6,488 bases of DNA, from the NCBI GenBank assembly GCA_937910825.1, contig CALEMO010000269.1, positions 1 through 6,488 on the forward strand, in the 5' to 3' direction. The notes under the pieces were generated by a model. The model had not been told where the DNA came from and searched no databases. It saw nothing but the letters and a program-made list of their open reading frames with translations. The position numbers and the translations under genes are program-made. Positions 1 through 5,513 of the stretch are shown here, in pieces. The DNA is from an uncultured Solirubrobacterales bacterium. GTDB taxonomy: Bacteria; Actinomycetota; Thermoleophilia; Solirubrobacterales; 70-9. The stretch's first letter is position 1, and each line of letters opens with the position of its first letter.

Positions 1-599
1 AGGTCGTCGCGAAAGCGCTTCATTATCTGATGAACGTTGGCGTCGGTCATGGCGGACTCATCGTCGTAGAACGAGTTGACTCTATCTGCGACCTCCTTGG
101 CACGGTAGCCGTCCATGGTGAGGCGGACGACCATGCGGTGCCGCTCACTCAGCTCTTCCAGTGCGGCTTCGATAACCGAGAGCGAATCGCGGGCCCCGCT
201 GAAGTCTTCGCTGGATGGAACCTCGCCCCAGGTATTTTCGTCGTCGCTGTTTTCTTCGACCAGGGGGTCGGTCTCAAGCCGGGGCTTCGAATGGAAGTCG
301 GCTATCCGGCGGCGGATGATCGTATTCAGCATCGACCCGAACTCGCCGATGTAGTTGCCGTCAAAGCTGGCCTTCAGGGCACTCATCATGACTTCCTGGG
401 CGACATCTTCGGCGTAGGTCTCGCTGATCTTGAGCTGAACCCGGGCGAGCACATAGTCGTATCGGCTCCAGGCGAGACGCCCGAGGCATTTCCTGATTTG
501 CTGCTGATCGCCGGCTTCGCGGGCCAGCTGGATTTCTTCAATGAGGTCATCATCATTCAGCGATGCGAGTCGGTCGTCATTGCGGTCCTCTGATCCCAA
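1..599 (-). CDS. Sigma-70 family (ECF-like) RNA polymerase sigma factor, C-terminus cut by window edge
   Basis: The leftward frame is open from 599 to the window edge and encodes about 199 residues. Residues ~36-105 look like sigma region 2: YAEDVAQEVMMSALKA (62-77, region 2.2) followed by GSMLNTIIRRRIADF (88-102, regions 2.3/2.4). An acidic linker (DPLVEENSDDEN) leads to region 4 at ~143-200, with ALEELSERHRMVVRLTMDGY and a helix-turn-helix. The role known for the family is to bind core RNA polymerase and direct it to promoters, usually for a stress or environmental regulon; the target here is unknown. The start is taken as TTG at 599 because AAGGA lies 5 nt upstream (605-609). The in-frame ATG at 659 lies inside the predicted -10. 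The turn between the two HTH helices is unusually long. No anti-sigma gene is visible; one could lie beyond the left edge. Confidence 0.85.
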   Translation of the reverse strand, partial: MGSEDRNDDRLASLNDDDLIEEIQLAREAGDQQQIRKCLGRLAWSRYDYVLARVQLKISETYAEDVAQEVMMSALKASFDGNYIGEFGSMLNTIIRRRIADFHSKPRLETDPLVEENSDDENTWGEVPSSEDFSGARDSLSVIEAALEELSERHRMVVRLTMDGYRAKEVADRVNSFYDDESAMTDANVHQIMKRFRDD

Positions 600-602
600 T
601 CG

Positions 603-609
603 CTTCCTT
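603..609 (-). promoter_or_regulatory. Ribosome binding site deciding the TTG start of the sigma factor
   Basis: The leftward strand reads AAGGAAG just before the TTG at 599; the AAGGA core is spaced 5 nt from it. No comparable site precedes the upstream in-frame ATG at 659, so the TTG is preferred. Confidence 0.55.
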
Positions 610-657
610 CCGTCGGTGTCGCCACTGTCCCCCCACCTCTGACAGCCCGAGCCAGAC

Positions 658-685
658 ATTGTACTTCGATTTCCGGCGCTGCCAA
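658..685 (-). promoter_or_regulatory. Promoter of the sigma factor gene
   Basis: Reading leftwards, TTGGCA (685-680) is separated by 16 bp from TACAAT (663-658). Each hexamer has one mismatch to the housekeeping sigma-70 consensus. Transcription would start near 651, giving a leader of about 50 nt before the TTG start at 599. The good -35 suggests housekeeping transcription rather than autoregulation by an ECF-type promoter. This is inferred from sequence only. Confidence 0.55.
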
Positions 686-723
686 ATGCGCAGGCCGATC
701 CAGCGGCACCCGGGGCGAGTCCG

Positions 724-729
724 TACTCT
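724..729 (+). promoter_or_regulatory. Candidate -10 for a leaderless ychF transcript
   Basis: TACTCT fits TANNNT and ends 8 nt before the ychF ATG (738). There is no Shine-Dalgarno sequence between them, so transcription may begin at or very near the start codon. No convincing -35 is visible at 16-18 bp upstream. Six-base matches are common by chance, so this rests mainly on the position. Confidence 0.35.
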
Positions 730-737
730 GTGCGTCG

Positions 738-1814
738 ATGGCTCTCTCAATAGGAATCGTGGGGCTTCCCAATGCGGGAAAGTCAACCCTCTTCAATGCC
801 CTGACCAAGAACGACGTTCTCGCGGCGAACTACCCCTTCGCGACGATCGAACCCAATGTGGGCGTGGTCGGCGTGCCCGACTCCCGGCTGGCGAAACTGG
901 CGACGATCTACGAATCGCAGAAGATCCTTCCGGCCACCGTCCAGTTCGTCGATATCGCCGGAATCGTGCGTGGTGCTTCAGAAGGCGAAGGAATGGGCAA
1001 CAAATTCCTCTCGAACATCCGGGAATCGGATGCCATCTGCCAGGTTACGAGGGTATTCCGTGATGACGACATCACCCATGTGGATGGCGAGGTGGAACCG
1101 GGCAACGACATCGAGACGATTTCAACCGAACTGATCCTGGCCGACCTGCAGACGATCGAAAACGTGCTGCCGAGGCTGCAGAAAGAAGGCAAGCGGGACA
1201 AGGACCTGCTGCCCCAGGTCGCGGCAGCCGAAGCGGCCCAGCAGGTGCTCGAATCCGGCAAGGGCGTTTTTCAGGCGGGTCTCGACCAAGAGCCGCTGCA
1301 CGACTTACACCTGATGACCGCGAAGCCGGTGCTCTACGTGTTCAACTGTGACGCCGACGAGCTGGCCGACGACGGGCTGAAGGCGGGGCTGCGTGAGCTG
1401 GTGGCGCCGGCCGAAGCAATCTTTCTCGACGCCAAGTTCGAAGCAGAGCTGATCGAGCTCGACGACGATGACGAAGCCCGGGAGATGCTGGCCGACATGG
1501 GTGTGGATGAACCCGGCCTCGATGTGCTGGCCCGGGTCGGCTTCGAGACCCTCGGCCTGCAGACCTATCTGACCGCCGGTCCGAAAGAGACCAGGGCCTG
1601 GACGATCAACAAGGGCGCGACCGCACCGCAGGCCGCCGGCGTGATTCACACCGACTTCGAGCGTGGTTTCATCAAGGCGGAGACGATTTCTTACGACCAG
1701 CTGGTCGAGTACGGGTCGATGGCCGAAGCCAAATCGGCCGGCAAGGTGCGTATGGAAGGCAAGGACTACGTGATGGTCGACGGCGACGTGGTCGACTTCC
1801 GCTTCAACGTCTGA
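738..1814 (+). CDS. ychF: Redox-regulated ATPase YchF (Obg family, OLA1-like)
   Basis: This is a complete 358-residue protein, the usual length for YchF. The P-loop GLPNAGKS is at 9-16, the switch/G3 motif DIAG at 72-75 with the following glycine-rich GASEGEGMG stretch, a helical insertion at ~130-180, and a C-terminal TGS-like (DUF933) domain from ~277 that ends [11 protein letters not shown]. YchF is a cytosolic ATPase that associates with ribosomes and is linked to translation control and the oxidative stress response; unlike most Obg relatives it prefers ATP. The position-4 nucleotide specificity motif, normally NxxE, reads NCDA at 203-206 here, with the acidic residues displaced to 207-208. 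The start is certain because the P-loop follows at the usual distance. There is no Shine-Dalgarno; see the candidate leaderless -10. The gene is monocistronic, diverges from the sigma factor and converges on a pseudogene. Confidence 0.96.
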   Translation: MALSIGIVGLPNAGKSTLFNALTKNDVLAANYPFATIEPNVGVVGVPDSRLAKLATIYESQKILPATVQFVDIAGIVRGASEGEGMGNKFLSNIRESDAICQVTRVFRDDDITHVDGEVEPGNDIETISTELILADLQTIENVLPRLQKEGKRDKDLLPQVAAAEAAQQVLESGKGVFQAGLDQEPLHDLHLMTAKPVLYVFNCDADELADDGLKAGLRELVAPAEAIFLDAKFEAELIELDDDDEAREMLADMGVDEPGLDVLARVGFETLGLQTYLTAGPKETRAWTINKGATAPQAAGVIHTDFERGFIKAETISYDQLVEYGSMAEAKSAGKVRMEGKDYVMVDGDVVDFRFNV

Positions 1815-2587
1815 GGCCGGCATCGACCACGAAGGTGCTGCCTTAGCGGTCGACGTGCTGGTCGTGGTCATGGCCGCTGACGATCGTCAGCGGCTGAATG
1901 TATCCGGCATCGCGCAGGGCGCCGGCCAGCCACTGGGCGAGACCGTCCTGATGAACCATCAGCACATCAGGTGCCACCTCCAGTGAGGTGAACCAATTGA
2001 AGAGCTCGAGCCGCCAGCGCGCGATCGCCGCGCCGGGATCGTCGAGGCCCTCGGTGACCAGCCTGCGCATCAGGCGATCGCTGTCGTGGTTGCCGGAGTC
2101 GCTTCGCACACGGACCTCGGTCTTCAGGTCGAGGATGCGGCTGATCTCTTCGCCCTGAGCGAAGTAAGTGGGGCTTTCGAAGGCCATCGTATCTAAGGTG
2201 GATTCGGCCCTCAGCACTGAGCCTCCGTAGATGCTGATCGCCGCCGAGCGTGCGACCGAGCGCAGGTCGTCCTGGGCCTGGTCGAGCTCCTGCCGGTCAC
2301 CGTCGGCCACCGCCAGGACGGCCTGTCGGTTGACCGATCGAAGCTCTGCACGCAGGCGGAAAGGTGCGTCGAATGGGTCAGCCCGAATTCCCCCAGCCGG
2401 CGACCGGAATGAAAGCCTCCACCTCGCCAGTCAGAGAGGACTGCGCCTCGACTGTGACTTCGCCGATCGCGGTCGAGCCCGTGGTCTCGCCCGAGATACG
2501 CCAGCCGACCAGTGTGCCGGCAATGACCAGGCCGGTCGCGAGGCAGATCACCGCGAGCCACTTGAGCAATCTTCTCCAGAACCCCAT
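1804..2587 (-). pseudogene. Decayed membrane-anchored metallophosphoesterase
   Basis: The 5' part (ATG at 2587) encodes an N-terminal membrane segment (LLKWLAVICLATGLVIAG) and then a beta-rich stretch ending EAFIPVAGW, but the frame stops at 2378. Removing one C from the C5 run at 2390-2394 joins it smoothly to the second frame (GIRADPFDAPFRLRAELRS...), which runs to TAA at 1843-1845. The second part keeps the calcineurin-like phosphoesterase motifs GNHD (2083-2094), MVHQ (1948-1959) and GHDH (1864-1875). It has no DxH and no GDxxxxG motif, which supply metal ligands and should precede GNHD. Past the TAA the same frame reads [12 protein letters not shown] before stopping at 1804 inside the ychF 3' end; this resembles the strand that follows GHxH in the family. 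Together these indicate a dead or dying gene. Attribution to the superfamily is good; the original substrate is unknown. A sequencing error could explain the frameshift but not the missing motifs. Confidence 0.72.
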
Positions 2588-2594
2588 GCCAGAC

Positions 2595-2600
2595 AAGTTA
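2595..2600 (-). promoter_or_regulatory. Candidate -10 of the metallophosphoesterase pseudogene
   Basis: TAACTT on the leftward strand ends 7 nt before ATG 2587. There is no Shine-Dalgarno, so the arrangement is like the ychF and glsA starts (possible leaderless transcript). No -35 is recognisable. Confidence 0.3.
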
Positions 2601-2639
2601 CGTGGTCTGCTGCTTGCCGCGACCGGGGTGCACGATGGT

Positions 2640-2645
2640 CATAAT
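2640..2645 (+). promoter_or_regulatory. Candidate -10 of the NUDIX hydrolase gene
   Basis: CATAAT differs from TATAAT at one base. Transcription would start near 2652, about 10 nt before the ATG at 2663. A TTGCCG at 2614-2619 is 20 bp away, which is too far for a standard -35. GGTGA at 2651-2655 is a plausible ribosome site 7 nt before ATG 2663, though it would sit at the very 5' end of such a transcript. Confidence 0.3.
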
Positions 2646-2662
2646 TGTCCGGTGATGCCCGA

Positions 2663-3148
2663 ATGAAAACCAGCGGTGGATTGCTTGCCTTCCGGGTCAA
2701 CCGGGGCCAAGTCGAAGTTTTCATCGCACACATGGGCGGACCGGTATGGGAGAAGAAGGACGAGCGGGCCTGGTCGATTCCGAAAGGCGAACTCGACTCG
2801 GGCGAGCAACCACTGGAGGCGGCGCTTCGGGAGTTCAGGGAAGAAACCGGCATGGAGCCTCCCCTGTCGGAGCTGATCGAACTCGGTGAGTTTCAACAGT
2901 CGAAAAAGAAGCGCATTTTCATCTGGGCAAGTGAAGCGGGTGAGGGGGAACTCGACCCAGAGCGGCTGAAAAGCATCACTGTGGAGATCGAATGGCCACC
3001 GAAGTCGGGCAAGAGGCTCGAATTCCCCGAAGCCGACCGCGCCGATTGGTGCGACATTCCGACGGCTTCATCACGGGTGATTCGCGGCCAGGTGCAGGTC
3101 CTCGAAGCGCTCGAAGCACTGCTTTTTTCAACCGGTCGGCTTTCCTGA
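2663..3148 (+). CDS. NUDIX hydrolase (MutT-like)
   Basis: This is a 161-residue single-domain protein. A perfect Nudix box (GX5EX7REUXEEXGU) spans residues 42-64: G42, E48, then REFREETGM at 56-64; the glutamates E57, E60 and E61 are the expected metal ligands. It begins with a typical beta strand (SGGLLAFRV) and has the WSIPKGE lead-in to the box. The C-terminal half contains IEWPPKSGKRLEFPEADRA, characteristic of a subgroup of about 150-160 residues common in Actinobacteria and often annotated simply as NUDIX domain protein. The family hydrolyses nucleoside diphosphates linked to another moiety; the substrate cannot be read from the sequence. ATG 2663 is chosen over TTG 2645 because GGTGA sits 7 nt before it and the domain starts right after it. 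The gene diverges from the metallophosphoesterase pseudogene. Confidence 0.93.
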   Translation: MKTSGGLLAFRVNRGQVEVFIAHMGGPVWEKKDERAWSIPKGELDSGEQPLEAALREFREETGMEPPLSELIELGEFQQSKKKRIFIWASEAGEGELDPERLKSITVEIEWPPKSGKRLEFPEADRADWCDIPTASSRVIRGQVQVLEALEALLFSTGRLS

Positions 3149-3197
3149 AACCTGAACGCGGAAAGATCGGGCGTTAGGCTCGAAACATGTCTTCGCG

Positions 3198-3515
3198 GTG
3201 TTCGCCCTCTCGGGGTTCGGGGCCGTAATCAGCACGAGCGCTTCCGGCGACGGGGCCGAAGTTGCCAAGTCGAAGAAAAGGTCGGGTTTCAAGCCGGGCC
3301 AGTTCAAGGGCAAAGGCAAGAGGCAACAGGGCCCGGCGAAACTGGTCTACAAACACAAGACCAAAGGACTGAGCGGCGGAGGTTTGTCTCCCTGCACCAA
3401 CGAGATCGCCTACACGTACCAGGGCAAGATGACCCCCAGGAAGATCACTGCCTCGGTCAACATCACACTTAACGGTGAATTCCTGGCCGAGTCCAGGCTC
3501 TCAATGAAAAAGTAG
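3198..3515 (+). CDS. Small basic, possibly exported hypothetical protein (start uncertain, may be decayed)
   Basis: From GTG 3198 this encodes 105 residues. A hydrophobic N-terminal stretch (VFALSGFGAVISTSASG) precedes a Lys/Gly-rich segment (KSKKRSGFKPGQFKGKGKR), a single Cys (PCTNE) and an alternating strand-like C-terminus (ASVNITLNGEFLAES). The hydrophobic start looks like a signal peptide, but from GTG it has no basic n-region and no ribosome site. The open frame extends upstream to 3156 (LGSKHVFAVFALSG) without a standard start codon. ATG 3187, placed 6 nt after a TAGGCT -10-like element, is in another frame and stops after 13 codons. So the 5' end may carry a one-base change. Gly-rich secreted beta proteins of this look occur in soil Actinobacteria, but I do not recognise the family with certainty. 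It may form a unit with the NUDIX gene 49 bp upstream. Confidence 0.5.
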   Translation: MFALSGFGAVISTSASGDGAEVAKSKKRSGFKPGQFKGKGKRQQGPAKLVYKHKTKGLSGGGLSPCTNEIAYTYQGKMTPRKITASVNITLNGEFLAESRLSMKK

Positions 3516-3522
3516 CTCCGGC

Positions 3523-3546
3523 GCCGGGGGCCGCAGGGCCTCCGGC
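3523..3546. terminator. Hairpin between convergent genes, possible bidirectional terminator
   Basis: GCCGGGGGCC (3523-3532) pairs with GGCCTCCGGC (3537-3546) through a GCAG loop, giving a 10-bp stem with one G-U pair. It starts 8 nt after the stop of the small rightward gene and its right arm ends at the first base of the glsA stop codon. There is no T tract directly after it on the + strand; on the leftward strand a TTTTT run follows about 12 nt after the stem. A role in transcript ending or mRNA stabilisation is inferred from position and stability. Confidence 0.5.
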
Positions 3547-5387
3547 TAGGCCGCCAGGTTTCGGCTGAGATTGCCGATCCGGTGGGCGATCAGCTTGACC
3601 AGATTCTCCAGCAGGGTGCAGACCATCGCGGGATTTCGCTGCTTGAGGTCGGTGAGGTCTTTCTCGGCCAGCGCCCAGGCAACGACATCGCCGGCCGCTT
3701 CAGCGAAGCCGAGCCGGGTCCGCCCGCTGAGCATCGCGACCTCGCCCAGGGTCATGCCCTCCGAGAAGGTTGCGATCCGGTGACGATGGCCGTCTTCGCC
3801 GACGGTGAAGATGTTGACGTCGCCCTTGACCACGAGCAGCATCTCGTCAACGTCGCCAGCCTGCTCGTAGATCCTGGTCCCCGCCGGGTACTCGCGGCGC
3901 TCCAGCCGCGAACTGAGCTCTTCCACTTCGCCCGGATCCATTCCGACTGTCGCCGCGTGATCAAGGATCGCGATCTCCCGGTCATGGTCTGAGTCCGACC
4001 ACTGCTTGATCAGCCTGTCTTCACACCATTCGATCGCCAGGTCGAGGTCGGGAAACTGCCTTACCGCAGGAAGACCTGCCTCCTGCCGGGTCTTCTCGAC
4101 CGCCTCTGCGAAGGCCGGGTGCCGATCGACGTCAGCGAAGACCATCGTCGCTCCTGCGTCATCCAGTGCGTCGGCGAGGTGGCTGATGATCGGCACCACG
4201 ATCGGGTCGATATCCCGGACCGCAGTGAAGTCCAGCACGACATGCTCGAGTTCTTCAATGTCCTTAAGCACGGCGATCGTGATCAGTTCTCCGGCAGCGA
4301 AGAGGATCTCGCCCTGCAGCTCGATCACCCTGGTTTTTGAGCCGTGCTCGGTCAGGAGGTGCTGCTCGGCCTCCTGGCGCAGGTGCCTGGAGCGACACTG
4401 GACCACCGTCTGATTCGAACGAATTGGCGGAGGCGGCCGACGGGCCGGACTCATCACATGCAGGTGAAGTTCTTTCGAGAGTTCTTCGCAGACCTTGACA
4501 CCACGAACGCTGTTGCCGTGTTCGTCAAGCAGAGGAGAGAAAATGGCGAGGCCGAGCTGGCCAGGCAATACGGCGATCAGCCCTCCGGCAGCCCCGGACT
4601 TGGCGGGCAGACCGACCGAGTAGAGCCAGTCGCCGGCCGCGTCATACATGCCGCAACTGGCCATTACGCTGAGCACGCTCTGCACGGTGTCTTCCCGGAG
4701 AACACGCTGGTGGCTGACCGGATTGACTCCGGTCGAAGCCAGGGTCGCGGCCATCACCGCGAGGTCGTGACAGTCGACCAGGGTCGAGCACTGCTGGAAA
4801 TAGGTCTCGACGATGTCTTCGACTTCGTCGTCGATCACCCCGGCGTTTTTCATCAGGTAGGCGATCGCGCGGTTGCGATGGCCGGTCCGGTTCTCCGAAA
4901 TGAAAACGTCCTGATCGACGTCGAGATCGCGCCCTGCGAAAGCCGAGTACTCGTTGAGGATGCGATCGATCGGTTTCTCGAAACCCAATGGCTTGATCAG
5001 CGAAGTGGTCGCGATCGCGCCCGCGTTGACCATCGGATTCGGCGGCCTGCCGCTACCCGGCTGCAGGGTGATCGAATTGAAAGCATCACCGCTGGGCTCA
5101 ACATCAACGTGCTGACGAACTCCCTCCTCGCCGATCGCTTCGAGGGCAAGCGCGAAAGTGAGCGGCTTTGAAATCGACTGAATGGTGAAGCGGTGGCGGG
5201 TATCGCCAGTCTCGTAAGTCACCCCGCCGGCGGTGACCAGGCAGATCCCGAAAAGTGAAGGGTCAGCGTCAGCCAGCTCGGGGATGTACGAGGCGACCTC
5301 GCCGGAGAAGTCCGAGGCATGCCGCTGGTGCAAACCGTCGAGCAGGGCCTGGACCGGGGATGCCGAAGCCTGGTCGGATTCCGTCAT
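3546..5387 (-). CDS. glsA: Glutaminase A with C-terminal STAS and cyclic-nucleotide-binding-like domains
   Basis: This 613-residue protein hydrolyses L-glutamine to L-glutamate and ammonia; glutaminases alone are about 300 residues. Residues ~12-310 carry the serine-dependent beta-lactamase-like fold: catalytic S71-I-S-K74, N121 in NAGAI, E165 and N172 in SENRTGHRN, Y196, Y256 and the KSG at 263-265. Residues ~352-455 form a STAS-like domain (VVLDFTAVRDIDPIVVPII) in which the usual Ser/Thr after the aspartate is Pro395. Residues ~473-600 form a cNMP-binding-like beta roll with LGEVAMLSGRTRLG (547-560), keeping the glutamate and arginine of the phosphate cassette. Cytosolic: no signal peptide. 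The fusion suggests that activity or location responds to a small ligand; this is an inference. ATG 5387 is chosen because 40 extra residues from a start at 5507 would be read through the copA operator. There is no Shine-Dalgarno; CATAAT sits 6 nt upstream. Confidence 0.95.
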   Translation of the reverse strand: MTESDQASASPVQALLDGLHQRHASDFSGEVASYIPELADADPSLFGICLVTAGGVTYETGDTRHRFTIQSISKPLTFALALEAIGEEGVRQHVDVEPSGDAFNSITLQPGSGRPPNPMVNAGAIATTSLIKPLGFEKPIDRILNEYSAFAGRDLDVDQDVFISENRTGHRNRAIAYLMKNAGVIDDEVEDIVETYFQQCSTLVDCHDLAVMAATLASTGVNPVSHQRVLREDTVQSVLSVMASCGMYDAAGDWLYSVGLPAKSGAAGGLIAVLPGQLGLAIFSPLLDEHGNSVRGVKVCEELSKELHLHVMSPARRPPPPIRSNQTVVQCRSRHLRQEAEQHLLTEHGSKTRVIELQGEILFAAGELITIAVLKDIEELEHVVLDFTAVRDIDPIVVPIISHLADALDDAGATMVFADVDRHPAFAEAVEKTRQEAGLPAVRQFPDLDLAIEWCEDRLIKQWSDSDHDREIAILDHAATVGMDPGEVEELSSRLERREYPAGTRIYEQAGDVDEMLLVVKGDVNIFTVGEDGHRHRIATFSEGMTLGEVAMLSGRTRLGFAEAAGDVVAWALAEKDLTDLKQRNPAMVCTLLENLVKLIAHRIGNLSRNLAA

Positions 5388-5393
5388 GCCGGG

Positions 5394-5399
5394 ATTATG
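5394..5399 (-). promoter_or_regulatory. Candidate -10 of glsA (leaderless start)
   Basis: CATAAT on the leftward strand ends 6 nt before ATG 5387. There is no Shine-Dalgarno in the gap, so the mRNA could begin at the start codon. The nearest TTGCAA (5427-5422) is 22 bp away, too far for a normal -35. The copper-type operator would lie about 50-73 bp upstream of this start, so it need not repress glsA. Confidence 0.4.
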
Positions 5400-5433
5400 A
5401 AGCAGCCTCAGGGAGGCCGGTTTGCAACAAGAC

Positions 5434-5462
5434 TTACCATATACCCCTATAGGGTATATGCT
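5434..5462 (+). promoter_or_regulatory. Predicted copA promoter
   Basis: TTACCA (5434-5439) and TATGCT (5457-5462) are exactly 17 bp apart. The -35 keeps four of six consensus bases and the -10 fits TANNNT. Transcription would start at about 5469, which is the ATG of the short leader ORF. The inverted repeat at 5438-5460 fills the spacer, where a bound repressor would block RNA polymerase. Confidence 0.5.
5438..5460. promoter_or_regulatory. CsoR-type copper operator (inverted repeat)
   Basis: CATATACCC (5438-5446) and GGGTATATG (5452-5460) are perfect 9-bp inverted arms around CTATA. The TACCC-N5-GGGTA core matches the known form of operators bound by the copper-sensing repressor CsoR in front of copA/copZ genes in Actinobacteria and Firmicutes. 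CsoR leaves DNA when it binds Cu(I), so copper would induce copA. No csoR gene is in the window; it may lie beyond the right edge or elsewhere. Related CsoR/RcnR-family repressors are an alternative, but the copA neighbour favours copper. Confidence 0.8.
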
Positions 5463-5468
5463 CCTCAA

Positions 5469-5513
5469 ATGGTGAAATCTCTTCGTGCGGATACTGTGAA
5501 AGGACAACGATGA
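5469..5513 (+). CDS. Possible 14-residue leader peptide overlapping copA
   Basis: A short frame, ATG 5469 to TGA 5511-5513, encodes [14 protein letters not shown]. Its ATG is 6 nt after the predicted -10, so it could be read as a leaderless start. Its stop overlaps the copA ATG as ATGA, and the copA ribosome site AAAGGA lies within its last codons. This could couple copA translation to leader translation. It contains no Cys, Met or His cluster that would bind copper. It may also be chance; conservation in relatives is the test. Confidence 0.35.
   Translation: MVKSLRADTVKGQR
5498..5504 (+). promoter_or_regulatory. Ribosome binding site of copA
   Basis: GAAAGGA ends 5 nt before ATG 5510. It is the clearest Shine-Dalgarno on the + strand of this window, in contrast to the ychF and glsA starts, which have none. 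Confidence 0.65.

Noticed and set aside
30..593. A 187-codon open frame on the + strand
   Set aside because: It is antisense to the sigma factor, whose regions 2 and 4 are recognisable on the other strand, and it shows no family signal itself.
1825..1869. GACCACGA / TCGTGGTC inverted repeat after ychF as a terminator
   Set aside because: There are only 8 bp with a loop of about 29 nt and no T tract. The bases are explained by the pseudogene codons for GHDH and VVD.
1305..1871. A 188-codon leftward frame antisense to ychF
   Set aside because: It is a mirror of the conserved C-terminal half of YchF and shows no independent motifs.
1843..2310. An intact 155-residue protein starting at 2310
   Set aside because: The frame is open upstream of 2310 with family-like sequence (FDAPFRLRAELRS) up to the C5 run, so this is the downstream part of a frameshifted gene and not a separate gene.
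4344..5171. A 275-codon open frame on the + strand
   Set aside because: It lies entirely antisense to the glutaminase domain, whose motifs are unambiguous. Long antisense frames are usual in GC-rich genes.
5388..5507. A 40-residue N-terminal extension of glsA from 5507
   Set aside because: It is a translation of the copA operator, promoter and leader on the other strand. It shows no domain sequence, and the glutaminase begins normally at ATG 5387.
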